A stretch of 64,000 nt of DNA, from NCBI GenBank assembly GCA_026214975.1, contig CM047810.1, positions 95,744,316 through 95,808,315 of the forward strand, given 5' to 3'. This document shows positions 34,521 to 45,481 of this stretch, piece after piece. Each line of letters begins with the position of its first letter. Within the stretch, counting starts at the first letter, position 1. Both the position numbers and the translations under genes were made by a program. The notes beneath the pieces were generated by a model, which was not told the origin of the DNA, did no database searches, and worked only from the letters and a program-made list of their open reading frames with translations. The stretch comes from Gentiana macrophylla. Its lineage: Eukaryota > Streptophyta > Magnoliopsida > Gentianales > Gentianaceae.

Positions 34521-35920
34521 TACATTAAAGTGAAAATAACTCTATCAGATCAAGAAGAAGCCGGAAGAGGATGGGTTCTCGTGAATTTCAAGGTGCAAAT
34601 GATTATTTGGGGATGGAAATGTTGGAGAGAAATAGGTGTTTCATTGTTTTTCATTTTTCAGAAAATACGTTTTCATTTCCTTAAATGCAAGAAATAGACA
34701 TTTCAGTATCCTGCATTAATTTCCTTAAAAACATAATTAACTCAAGAAACAAATTTGTATACGCAACTATTTTTTTTTAATTTTTTTGTTTTGAAAAGGC
34801 ATTTCACTTTCTTGAATGCAGACGTTTCAATATCCTGCATTAACTTTTATCTTAAAAACAATATCCTGCATTAACTGCTACCAAAAAAACTTTTCCTGCA
34901 TTACATGAAATTCTTGAATTCAATATTGGAAAATGATAAGACTATTATAATGTCACAACATAGATCATTGCGGGGCTCGTTGTTTGATGTGGCTTATTGA
35001 TTAATAGTGTATGAATGTGAATAACATGTTGTGTCGGTATCATTTTCGATATTGAAAACCAAAAAATGAAGGGGAAATCACTTGCTACATTTTGGGTCCT
35101 CACCAGAATCATCATAGACATGCTCAATTGCATACATTAAGCTTCCAATACCCGCTTTATGAAACCACGCCTACGTATACAATGCCCGATTTGATGAAAG
35201 CAAAACTAATAAATCTTTTTTTTCCTAAAAAAATAAATCATTTTTTTGAACGGAATAACATCATTTTGACGAATAACAAATGAACACGTCAAATAGTAAA
35301 CTCATCTTGGCTATTACAAATATCTCATGAATATACCAATATGATAGAATTGCCAGGAAGGGGAGGCAAGTCAATACCTGAAAAATATACACTGATGAAT
35401 AGAATACATTTCTCATAGTAACTTTTTTAACTACAAAAATGAGGAGTAAAAAAAAGTAGATGGAAAAAGTACCGGCCTAATTTGTTTATCAAACCTGCAA
35501 ATCGATAAACATCAATCACGATCGACAGCAACCATAAATAAATAAATTCAACCGCAAAAAAAAAAATAAAATAAAATAAAATAAAATAAAAATCGTTCAT
35601 GAAGAAAAAGAGCGATAAACCCTGCAAATCCATAAACTTCAATTTGCTTATCATCCAACCACAATTTGTCCAACGAATGAAACCAACATGTGCCAAAAGC
35701 AAGATTTTATATTTTGGAAAGAAGAAAATGCGAGGGTGGGATTGGGTTAGATATGAAGGTGATTTCCATAATATGATTTGAAATTCGTCTGTCTGATTTG
35801 TTATATATGAAGGTGATTTGCCTAGATTGCGGATTTTGAAATTCAAATGATTTGATTTGATTTGCGAAAAATGAGGATCTCCGCTTAAAAGAATTTGATG
35901 TGATTTTATTATTAGATATT

Positions 35921-36111
35921 GCCATAATAATATGTGAACACAATGAATGATTAAAATTTATAACATTTAAAAAAAAGGATTCCGGGTATAAGTTGGGTCA
36001 TTTTCCGGGTATGGTTGCCATAATAATATGTGAACACAATTAATGATTAAAATTTATAACATTTAAAAAAAAAGGATTCCGGGTATAAGTTGGGTCATTT
36101 TCCGGGTATGG
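35921..36111. repeat. 96-bp tandem duplication
   Basis: The unit starting GCCATAATAATATGTGAACA and ending CATTTTCCGGGTATGG occurs at 35921-36016 and 36017-36111, almost identical, so the duplication is recent. It sits at the right end of the 4-kb insert. Confidence 0.93.
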
Positions 36112-36148
36112 GGTTTAATTTGCGGGTAATTAGGTTAAATTCACTCCT

Positions 36149-36150
<2 letters not shown>

Positions 36151-36190
<40 letters not shown>
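36151..36190. repeat. (AT)n microsatellite
   Basis: About 40 bp of AT repeat form the right border of the 4-kb insert. LTR B resumes directly after it (TGGATTTTCTGTTGTG). Confidence 0.95.
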
Positions 36191-36193
<3 letters not shown>

Positions 36194-37194
36194 GGATTTT
36201 CTGTTGTGTTCTTTTAACGAACCAATTATGAATTGTTATATGATAATGTCCTTATTATTAAACTGTGATAGAGAAACCATGATAGGCGATTATGGTTGAT
36301 GAGATCTCTAATCACTTTAATAAGTTTGATATTTAAATGTCTCTAGGCTGATGTACTATGAAACAGGGTATTGATAGTACAAACATGCTAGCACGTATTA
36401 GATGTCTTTTGTCTTTAAGGGCAGGGATATATATCGTCTATCGAAGTGTAGAGACACTTGGACTGTACGTGGACGTGTATTAGAGAATGAGTACGTTAGA
36501 CTGACCCACTAACACTGTTAAGTGTCACACTATGTGACGGTTGTGTAATTATCCTTAGGACCGGAGTCTTCATGGCATCACAGTGTGGATTGTCATACTT
36601 TGACACTATTGAGGTTTCCCTTAGCCACGGGGCGATCATGCGGTAGTGATTGGGTGTGATACTGAAGCATGCGGAGTATACATGTCTGTTCGTCCGGAAA
36701 TCGCGTACCCTATCAGTAGGGGTGAATATCCGAAATGGTCTTCATATAAGGAATGTCTTACTCTCGTGAATCTTTGCAAAGTGGAAGTAAATGAGTTACT
36801 TCGAGAGAGCATGATATCCAGATTATAAGATATGGTCGTTGATGTTTGACACTCGACGAACGCCCATATGGATATTATTATAGCGATATGATTCTCTATA
36901 CACGGTAACTGTTTCACATGAAAGGTAGTAGTCATTGCATTTGACTCTTCCGATGATTGGGGGTCACGGCGTGTTTCTAGACGCTATCCTATGATCGTTG
37001 GGCATGAAGGGCATTTTCGTAATTTTCACTTTGTGTCTACGGCCAACATATTCGGAAGCCTATCGGTCACACACATATAAACATCAAGTCGGATTAAAAT
37101 GTGGTTATAATTGATAACCAAATAAGGAAAGAATTTGTCTCAACTATAAAGGGTTATAGTGGTAAATTAATATGATGGTATTTATTTATTATGA
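36191..37194 (+). repeat. LTR B body
   Basis: This aligns almost end to end with 41890-42880 in the second copy: shared blocks include CACTTGGACT-TACGTGGACG, GTCACACTATGTGACGGTTG, GGTTTCCCTTAGCCACGGG, TTCACATGAAAGGTAGTAGT and CAACATATTCGGAAGCCTAT. Short open frames here (36646-36935) are also present as broken copies in the duplicate and are not genes. Confidence 0.85.
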
Positions 37195-37203
37195 ATAAAT
37201 ATA

Positions 37204-38546
37204 ACGGGCGGTGGGTCTAAAGGACAATATAAGATGCTAAATGATGAAATATGACAACAAAAAAAAGAAGATGGTTGGGAAGGACAATAAAAATAGAGAT
37301 GTACAAAAACACCCTTAATGATAATGTAAGTTTTTTTTTATTTCTCACTGCAAATTCAGGGAAATAAATGCATTTAATGTCATTCCGTTTTTTCTTCCCA
37401 AAAATAAGGCGTTTAGAATCTGCAACTTTTTTTTATCTCCACTGCAAATTCAGGGAAATAAACTTTTTTTATTTCTCACTTTGCAAATTCCGTTTTTATC
37501 TCCATTGCTTACGGCGACTTTACTATACCCTACTTGGGAAAGGAACCCCAATAGGAGATTTGTGTACCTTAAGATCGTGCACATTCATGAAAAAAATGCC
37601 AAAACGTTACTACATTTTCCTTGAAAATGTTCAAATTTTTTTAGTGGCCAGTTCATTTTTACAGATGTTAGTACATTTTTAGTGAAATGTTACTACGATT
37701 GTTTGGACTGTTACTACATTATGTAGCAATGTTACTACTTCGTTGTTCACATGTTACTACGTTGTTGTTTACACCGTTCTACTGACTGACACTGCAAAGC
37801 TTACCCTTTTGCTTTGAATGCTCAAACTTCCTGCAAAAAAATGATAACAGCACTAAATGGAAGTGAATTCAGAAATTCTTAAAACGGAAGTGAATCGAAG
37901 CACTAAATGGAGCAATTTCACCATTTACACTTCGAATCAGAGGAGAAAGAGGAAAGACATCGGCTTTCACGTCTGCCATATTTTCTGCAAATGTAGATAC
38001 AAACAACAAACATCATTCCCATCTTTCCAAAAATATCTCCACTTCTCCTAAAACTTAAAAAACAAAAAAACAAAAATCTCTACTCGGGTATGGCTCTTTG
38101 CTTGGCGAATCTGCGATCGTTCGCCCACTTGCTGCCGCCACCGCTATGAGAACCGGCGAAACTACCTCGGCGATCGAGAACCGACACTGCATGTAAAACG
38201 CTTTTCGGCGACAACCGCATTTCTCTCCACCACATTTAGTCAAAGCCGAACTAGCTTTGACGGCCAATGCCGCCATTTCCTCCGCCTCTATCCGTTTTCT
38301 AAGCCGATTCAAAGGCAAAGCGAAATACAACCCGACCAACCGAAAGGTAGGAGAAGAGATGGAGGCTAGGGGTTTCTAGATTTTGGGATAATGGAGGAAT
38401 GATGCGCATAATGGAGGAATGAGAGTAGTTATAATTATAAAGGTATTTTGGATATACATTACTTTCTGTCCTTTACAACCAGTGCATTTCTTTCTTGTCC
38501 TTTTTTCACAAATAAGATGTAAATCCGTCCTTTACAACCTTATCCT
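37204..38546. mobile_element. Non-autonomous Mutator-like element (MULE)
   Basis: Imperfect ~100-bp terminal inverted repeats (left TCTAAAGGACAATATAAGAT; right inverse TGTAAAGGACGGATTTACAT) are flanked by a perfect 9-bp target duplication ATAAATATA (37195-37203 and 38547-38555). Inside are a stretch with six or more TTACTAC words (about 37600-37770) and, near the right side, a GC-rich open frame on the minus strand (38055-38339, 94 codons, with KCGGEKCGCRRKAF). That frame's composition differs from the surroundings, so it may be captured gene sequence. No transposase is present. Confidence 0.8.
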
Positions 38547-38568
38547 ATAAATATAATACAATATATTA

Positions 38569-39810
38569 AGGGGGGTTCTATTGGCACCCCTTATTTACTA
38601 CTTGCACCCACTTATTACTTGTACCACAAAATTTTACTTTTGGCACCACAAGATTATTTTGATTATTTTTATACTTCTCACACTACACAATTAATAAAAA
38701 AAAACTACTACTTTCACCACAACTTATAAAAAATTCAAACTAGTCCCCCCAAAAATTCACCCCCCCTCATTTTTTCCAGCCACCACCGTCCACCACTTTC
38801 CTCCTTCCCCAGCCACCCCAACTCTCTCAGCCGCCCCTTCCCTCCTCCCCCACCTGCAAAATCATCTCCACCTTCACCGGCCGCCACTACCATTCCCACC
38901 CCACCAAGAACCAAGCATCACATTTGTATTTTCCTCCCACCACCAACCACCACCACCAACCACCTCTATCTCCATACCTACCGCCAATCAACCATCTCCA
39001 TTATCACCCTATTCTTCTAACACCCCTCTTCTCAAAACCCACCCATTTTCACCGCCCGGCTTCTCTAATAGATCCCACCATCGCCACCACCATCTTCCTT
39101 CATACCTCCATTTTCAAAATATTAGGTTCACAAAAAGAAAAACGTGGGTTCAAAAAATTTGTAGAATTTGAAGATGAATGTCCGGCCGCTATCTTCCCAC
39201 CACCACCATCGTCTTCCTCCATACCTCCTTTTTCGAACGTTCAACCAAAAAAAACGCAGGTTCAACATGCCTTTTCAAGAAAAGAAAAAAAAATGCAGAG
39301 CTGCGATTTGGGGGCTCGATTCACTGTGATTTGGGAAGAAGATTTGCGATTTGGGGCTGCTATTTGGGGGTTTGATTTTGCTGCGATTTGGGGGCTCGAT
39401 TCGCTGCAATTTGGGAAGAGAAGATTTTCGATTTGGGGTGGTTGAGGGAGGAAGAAGGGGGTGGCTGTTTTTCAGAGGAGGAAGGGGTGGCGGCTGGAAG
39501 GTGAGGGTGTGAAAAGCGTAGAAGAGGGAAGATGGGCGGGTTTAGGGTGGCGGTTTGATGGTGGTTGGTGGTTTTGGGTGACAGGTTTGGGGGTTTTGGG
39601 TGGCGGGTGGATGGTGGTTGGTGGTGGGAAGAAGATGGTGATGTTGGGAAGAAGATGGTGTAGTTATTTAAGTTTAAAAAAGTCTAGGGACTAAATTGTA
39701 TTTTTTTTATTTTTGTGTGGTGTAATAAGTAAATTGGGGGTGTGTAGAAGTAAAAAAAAATCAAATAATGGGTGCAAGTAGTAATAAGGGGGGTGCCTTT
39801 AGAACCCCCT
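38569..39810. mobile_element. Foldback/MITE-like element rich in CCACC and GGTGG
   Basis: Terminal inverted repeats of about 50 bp (left AGGGGGGTTCTATTGGCACC; right inverse AGGGGGTTCTAAAGGCACCC, both followed by ACTACTTGCACCCA) flank 1.24 kb with a TA target duplication. The left arm is strongly CCACC-rich (38770-39060), the right arm GGTGG-rich (39440-39660), so the two arms can pair. Four GATTTGGGG-type words occur at 39303-39435. The open frame at 38924-39445 is Pro/His-rich and follows from the repeat composition; I do not call it a gene. Confidence 0.72.
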
Positions 39811-40646
39811 TATATTAATTATATTGATTAATTAAATATACACATAGTGTATGTGTGTGTCAAAATTATTATGTGTATAAGATACACATGTATTTTGCAA
39901 ATTAATTAATCATAGCATTATATTAATTAAAAAATATTTCGGATGCCAATTGAAGGCTATCTGGGGCGCCACTTTTAGTGTATTAGGATACATTTGGATT
40001 GTGTAATTTAATTAATAAGATTACCATAATATTAATATTGGATATTGATTTTTGGAAAATAGATTTATGGTGATAAGATAAAGATCTATTCAATATAAGA
40101 TATTGTCAATATATATCTTAGGAAAAATATTTAATATAAGATATTGAATATTAATGAGATAAATCAATCAAATGGATTTTTCTTATTTTATTAAGAAAAT
40201 GTTTTCTTTCTCCTCAATCTACTAGGAAACTAATTCCAATCAGATTGTGACACAATGGGGCGCAGGTATCTCCTATAAAAGGGAGACTTGGCTTGGTCAT
40301 TTGTACCACACAATTCCAAGAGCTAATAGTTCTTGTGAAAAATAGATAGCTTCTTCTCGAGAGATTTAGAGAGAGAGAAAATGCCGGTCTAGTAACCAGA
40401 TTTTTCTAGTAGTAATCCAATGGTGGATTCCGGTGGGTTGTTCGTGTGGACTAGTGGTAGAGGCCGAACGCTTGGGCGGCTCCGTGCATCGCTACTCTCC
40501 TTAGACGGTCAAAGCGTCGATCTTTTAGATCAAGCAAGGTAACCACCGTCTACTTCTTTTATGCTTTTTGTTTAAACGAAGTCGATCCTGGTTAAAAGGA
40601 AATAAAATTTTGAATTCCGCTGCGTTTCCGCGTAGATTTCCTAACA
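39811..40646 (+). repeat. LTR B distal part with promoter
   Basis: AT-rich U3 sequence is followed by the TATA box TCCTATAAAAGGG (about 40271-40283), the presumed R/U5 (GCCGGTCTAGTAACCAG, GCTTGGGCGGCTCC) and the LTR end TTTCCTAACA. It contains repeated AATATAAGATATTGA words near 40095-40155. Confidence 0.8.
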
Positions 40647-40651
40647 CTTAG

Positions 40652-41010
40652 ACCAAGGAAGAGGCATAGAGTAGTTCCGTACACTCGTATGAGGGGGAAT
40701 TGTTAGCTTAGGAGTGCACCAATAACACACACTTGAACACTAATGGAAGGTTGGTAGGTTGTTCATTCCCATGACACTAGTAGAGATTGGCTTGATCATT
40801 GCTTTGTCTTGGCTAGACTTTTTATCATTTGATCACCCGTTGTAGTTGTAGTTGATTGAGCATAGTAGCTTGATCCTTAGACCATTTACTTACTTGTTTT
40901 CTTGCGACTTAGATCACGATAATCATAGCTTTTCGGTACTTAACCTCACAATCCTCGTGGGATACGACCTTGACCACATACTAGACTACAATTGATCCGG
41001 TACACTGTCG
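40652..41010 (+). mobile_element. Gypsy-type LTR, right part
   Basis: This continues 31199-31967. It ends in CCTCGTGGGATACGACCTTG and CAATTGATCCGGTACACT, wording shared by many plant Tat/Athila-type LTR ends. No primer site follows, so the rest of the element is gone or was never there. Confidence 0.45.
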
Positions 41011-41800
41011 GTAATATTGGACACCTAGAAAAGTTCGATTAGACGCTATCCCAAAACAGGTAAGAGATACTTGCATGGCTTACACCGAAACTTTATCTTG
41101 TAAAGTGCGATTTCCATTTTAGAAACACAATCCAATTGCGTATCCAAAAGAAAATCTTTCAAGGGAGAGTATAATTCATTTTCAGACAACTCTGAAACAC
41201 TCTCCAATCATTAATTGCTAGACATTGTCGTGCGGAAGTGATTATTGTTATCAATAGAACTACCTCGTTTTTTTTCTGACCATGCATGGAAACCTGACTT
41301 TTCAATTCTCTAAAAGGATTTAAGTTTGGGATTTAGTTCCTACTTTTTCTAAGTTGGTTAAGAGGCTCATAAACTCACAAGCCCATTTTTTATAAATCAA
41401 CTATTTCTTGCTGGCTTGCATTCCCTCATTCATTATCGGTTGTGAATCTCTCTAAATCAGCTTTAGAGATGATTGCAAAGCAGAGTTTTCGTGTTTGTTT
41501 ATGGCAAAACATCCAAGTAATTAATTATAACAAAACCATTTTATACTTTTTAATCATGGTCTTTAGCATATTCACACCATTTCCGAATAAGAACATGAGG
41601 ATTTGGAGCCCAGATTTTGAAAGTCATAGTGAAGTACTCTTTTCCATCCAAATCATATACCATCACAGGTACACCTCACTTAATGATTCCGGATTTTCTC
41701 TAGCATACTTAGAACTAAAGCTAAGCATGTTTTGATATCATCAACATATTTTCATAAGGTGAGTTGCATTCTTCTGTCCATATAATGTTACTCAGTCTTT
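41011..41800. other. AT-rich spacer, nothing recognised
   Basis: No coding, repeat or RNA signal that I can support. The open frame at 41442-41735 has no recognisable motif and a composition like its surroundings. Confidence 0.4.
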
Positions 41801-43062
41801 TATTAAAATAGTGTTCCAAACCCAATCGGGTTGGACCGAATCTGACTGGGTCGGATCATTGTTACTATTTCTTTATTTTTGTACATATGATAAATGACTT
41901 TCTGTTATTATAAATTTGTTCGTTTAACGGACCAATTGCGATATTGTATATATGATAACGTCCACAGTGTCAAATTGTGAAAAGAAATCATAATAGTGAT
42001 TATAGTTGATGAGATCTGGACTCACGTTAAATGGTTTGATACTTAAATGTCTCTAGTCGTATGTACTATTAAATAAGACATTAATAGTATGGTTAGACTA
42101 GCACGTCTTAGATGTCCTCTGTCTTGTGAAGATAGGGATAGATCTCGTATATCGGAGTGTAAGGACACTTGGACTATACGTGGACGTGTATTAAAGAATG
42201 AGTACGTTAGACTGGCCTACTTACTTTATTAAGTGTCGCACTATGTGACGGTTGTGTAATTATCCTAAGACCGTAGTCTTCATGACGGTGTGGATTGTCA
42301 TACTTTGACACGATTGAGGTTTCCCTTAGCCACGGGACGATCATGCGGTAGTGATTGAGTGTGATATTGAAGCATGCGTATGATTCATGTTGCTCGTCCA
42401 GAAATTGCGTGTCCTAATAGTAAGAGTAAATATCCGAAAGAACCTTCTTATAAGGAATGTCGTATTCTCAAAAGACTTTGCAAAGCGGAAGTAATGTGTT
42501 ACTTCGAGAGAGTAGGATATCTAGATTACAAGATACACTCGTTAATGAATGACACTCGAGATACGACTGTATGGATATTATAACAACGATAGGTTTCTAT
42601 TTACACGGTATCCGTTTCACATGAAAGGTAGTAGTCATTGTATTTGACTCTTCCCATGATTGGGGGTCAACGTGTTATTAGACGCTATTCATGATCGTTA
42701 GGTATGAAGGAAATTTTAGTAAATGCACTTTATGTCTACGACCAACATATTCGGAAGCCTATCGGGTCACACATAAGAACATCCAGCTGGATTAAAATGC
42801 GGTTATAGTGATAATCAAATAAAAAAACCAATTATCTAGACTATAAAGTGTTATAGTGATAAATTAATATTGTAGTATTTATTTATTACGGTTTAATTAT
42901 AGAGACATTATTATAAACATATAATTGGTTTGGTAAACAAATAATATATAATAACAAAAATGTCATTTGTTATATGTATAATAAGCATAAAAACGTACTA
43001 GACATGATCCGATCCGGTCGGATCTGATCCAACTTGATTGGGTTTAGGGCACTATATTAACA
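41801..43062 (+). mobile_element. LTR B copy with an inverted terminus
   Basis: The left end (TATTAAAATAGTGTTCCAAA) and body match LTR B at 31973 and 36191-37190. About 200 bp after the match ends, the sequence closes with the inverse of the LTR start: its reverse complement reads TGTTAATATAGTGCCCTAAA and goes on through the AACCCAATC, TTGGA and CCGACCGG words of the left end. The whole thus has ~68-bp imperfect inverted ends. No matching target duplication was found. The copy is older than LTR B, with more changes. Confidence 0.65.
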
Positions 43063-44036
43063 GTAACACCGGTGGTTGAATCCCCAATGATTAGATCCCG
43101 GGTGTGTGCGATCCCGTTTCATTTGATGTTCACCATTTCGTGTACCAGCACTATTGTTTTCTTCATCATTGTGTCCATCATTCGCTAAGGTGTGCACAAC
43201 AATGGAAGTTGTTGACTCTACAACTATTTGTTGTGGTACTTCCTATGGAAGAAGATTATCATTTTGCGTTTCCGGAAGGAATTCATATTCATCCTTAACA
43301 TCAATATTTTCAAACAAGTTTTCTAAACTGTGTACGTACATCAATACACACGTCAGCCATGGAATATGACTCAATAAAAGAGAGACATGGATAGACTTTA
43401 CGACGAGAGATTCTTATGTGGTGTCTCCACACGTGTGGAGTCACCGTGTGAAGGCACCACAACCACACAGTTTCATTTTGTATTTAAACTGTGTGGTTCT
43501 GATCATTTTACCCGTCATTTCATCTAAAAATTCATTCTCCACACAAGTATTTTCCGTTTACGACACGATATTTATTTTTATTTGTTCTTTTCGTACATTA
43601 CACATGAGGCATTATCAATTTATCTCTCAAGTTTTATATGGTTTTATTTGGTGTAAATTAAAAGAAAAACACTATTTCATAAAAGATGTTAGAAATAAAA
43701 CGTCGTAATTTTATCACATAGTACAACCTTCATACAATGGTTGTATGATTAAAAAAAATCCGTTTCTTTCTCTTAAATAGCAAAACTTACGGGAACAGAA
43801 GACTCAATATATGTTTTGTATCGTATGTTGTCCATGTCAAAAGCCGAAAAACATGTATCATTAACCACTTCTTGTTTGGTTGGAATCAAATCACCTTAAC
43901 GGTCAAAAAAATTATTATTTAAACTCCAACTACGCATGCTTTAGAATAAAAATTATCTCAAATATATTGACGTAAGAAACCAAACAAAACCAGAAATACC
44001 ACGCCCTTTTTGCAGCAACTCCAAGAGGAAGAAGAT
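43063..44036 (+). promoter_or_regulatory. Upstream region of the LEA-like gene
   Basis: No gene. Possible core promoter: TATTTAAAC at about 43916-43924, some 115 bp before the ATG. A G-box palindrome is at 43425-43440 and a hairpin follows at about 43458-43500. A fragment similar to the MITE at 33177 (TACAACCTTCATACAATGG) lies at about 43720-43750. The transcription start cannot be set from the sequence. Confidence 0.35.
43425..43440. promoter_or_regulatory. Perfect 16-bp palindrome with G-box/ABRE core
   Basis: CTCCACACGTGTGGAG, with CACGTG at 43430-43435, is the consensus core bound by plant bZIP (ABF/AREB) and bHLH factors. It lies about 600 bp before the LEA-like start codon. Such sites drive ABA and desiccation induction of LEA genes; that this one does so is inference. 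Confidence 0.45.
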
Positions 44037-44910
44037 ATGTCGAGCATGCAGCTCAATGCCGAAACCCATGGCAATGTCCAGGTAGCCGTTATACCAACTA
44101 TTCAGAGTTTCACCTCTTCAGAATCCAGTTTTATGAATAAATTTGACTCTAGAGACCGGAGATAAGGACGGACCTAGGGGTCGGCTCGAGGGTGCTAAGC
44201 CCATCGTGTTTTTATTTCCCGTACACAAAAAACCTATATAATCCAGTCTGACACAGTTAATCATATTAATCCAGCCATACGACTATACAAATATAGTCCA
44301 CTAAGCGCCCAAATATCAAAATCTGGTTAAAGTCACTTAGAGAGATCTAATTTCACGCATGGTGTCTAATGATGGAACCATGAATTGATATTTGAGTGGG
44401 TTAATGGTTTATATTTATATAATAAAGTGAGTTAGATTAAAATAATTAAGTATCTTGGAATAAATTATATAGAATTTTTAATATACTGAAAATTAAAAAC
44501 CGAATGGGGTGCACCTACCCAAGCCACCCATGGTTTTGTCTTTGGTGGTGCCCAAAATATATCGGCCGTTGTGCCAATGTGTACAGTGCCCTATAACATG
44601 TTATCTCACACTTAGAAAAGTATTTTTTTTCGCTTGTGGGAAAACATTTTTATTTTTTATCAGTGGTTTTATGATTCAGGATCATCATGTCATACTTGTC
44701 CACTAATGAAATTATTTATAAGAAGGGTAAAAACGTAAAAACATGGGATATATATTTTACACGGTGGACCCTTATATATTTTTGTTGTTTTTCTATTGGT
44801 CCTGGATCACCAAGTCATACTTAGTTGAGGACCATAATAAAATTTCCGATTTTTTATATATTTTTAAGGAACGAAGCAAACGCAATTTTGATTAACTCAA
44901 GCACTGCATG

Positions 44911-44971
<61 letters not shown>

Positions 44972-45481
44972 AAAATGATTAATACAGTGAAATTATCCAA
45001 ACAAATGCACCTCAAGTGTTAAATGTAAGGACCATGTTTTATTTTTATTTTTATTTTTATTTTTAAGATGGGGAATGAAATATGTGGTCAGGAGGAGTTT
45101 TCGGTACTAATCTCTGTGCATTTTTATGTACCTTAATCATCGTTCTATATGTATATAGGAGAAAATTCAACAGTACACTGAAGCAGCAAAGGATAATGCT
45201 TCGAGCACAACTGAAGTAGCTCATGATAAAGCTTCCAATGTTGCTGATCAAAGTGGTGGATTTCTTCAGCAGGTTAATTAATCTTCTTTTAGCTTAATTA
45301 GGTTTTAATTAATTGTATCTAAAAATATATAAACATTTTTCATGAGATTAAGGTAGTAGTTGTAACATATGTTAATTTCTTCGTTTTCTTCGTTTAGACC
45401 GGTGAGCAAATGATGAGCATGGCTCAAGGTGCTATTGATGGTGTGAAGAATACATTTGGAGTAGGTGACAGCAAAAACTAA
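44037..45481 (+). CDS. Small LEA-like/stress-induced hydrophilic protein, three exons
   Basis: Exons 44037-44081, 45159-45272 and 45398-45481 join in phase, with GT-AG borders (CAG/GTAGCC, TATATAG/GAG, CAG/GTTAAT, GTTTAG/ACC), to an 80-residue protein ending in TAA. It starts MSSMQLNAETHGNVQ, continues with EKIQQYTEAAKDNASS, then a Lys/Ala/Asp-rich stretch (VAHDKASNVADQSG), and ends AQGAIDGVKNTFGVGDSKN. It is hydrophilic, Gln/Ala/Ser-rich, lacks Cys and Trp, and has no signal peptide or membrane segment. This pattern, with the A-x-G-A-x-D-x-V-K-N-T end, resembles small LEA/KIN/pollen-coat-like stress proteins, which are disordered, cytosolic or nuclear, and induced by ABA, cold or drying. Intron 1 (1077 bp) holds a (TA)n run and TE-like sequence; intron 2 is 125 bp. 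The splice junctions are good; the family assignment is moderately sure. Confidence 0.8.
44160..44540. other. TE-like segment in intron 1 of the LEA-like gene
   Basis: The left side, GGACGGACCTAGGGGTCGGC, and the right side, GGTGCACCTACCCAAGCCAC, are GC-rich words that are partly complementary and unlike the AT-rich intron. They resemble ends of a small non-autonomous DNA transposon. No target duplication could be fixed. Confidence 0.3.
44914..44969. repeat. (AT)n microsatellite in intron 1
   Basis: About 56 bp of AT repeat. Likely polymorphic in length. Confidence 0.95.

Larger units (their letters stand above)
32102..36150 (-). mobile_element. Helitron-like or unclassified 4-kb insert in LTR B
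   Basis: This insert lies between two (TA)n runs and has no coding capacity that I can recognise. On the minus strand its end reads CCCGTGCATAGCACGGG then TTTTTGGCTA. This short GC-rich hairpin close to a CTA end at a T flank resembles plant Helitron 3' termini, but the exact CTRR end is not convincing and no Rep/helicase is present. It contains A-rich tracts, a MITE, a 3-unit tandem repeat and a 96-bp duplication. I place it as a non-autonomous Helitron-like element only tentatively. Confidence 0.35.
31973..40646 (+). mobile_element. Solo LTR B (copia-type), interrupted by three later insertions
   Basis: The LTR begins TGTTGAAATAGTGTCC and ends GATTTCCTAACA, flanked by a perfect 5-bp target duplication CTTAG (31968-31972 and 40647-40651). 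Native LTR sequence is 31973-32051, 36191-37203, 38547-38568 and 39811-40646, about 2 kb. A TATA box (CTCCTATAAAAGGGAGAC) lies at about 40270-40287. No internal region or second LTR is present, so it is a solo LTR from recombination. Inserts: 32102-36150, 37204-38546 and 38569-39810. A second copy of the LTR lies at 41801. Confidence 0.8.

Noticed and set aside
36646..36935. Overlapping plus and minus frames in LTR B
   Set aside because: The duplicate LTR copy at 41801 carries the same stretch with stops; this is LTR sequence.
38924..39445. 173-codon Pro/His-rich open frame
   Set aside because: It follows from CCACC repeats in one arm of a foldback element; no domain, and the frame ends in GATTTGGGG repeats.
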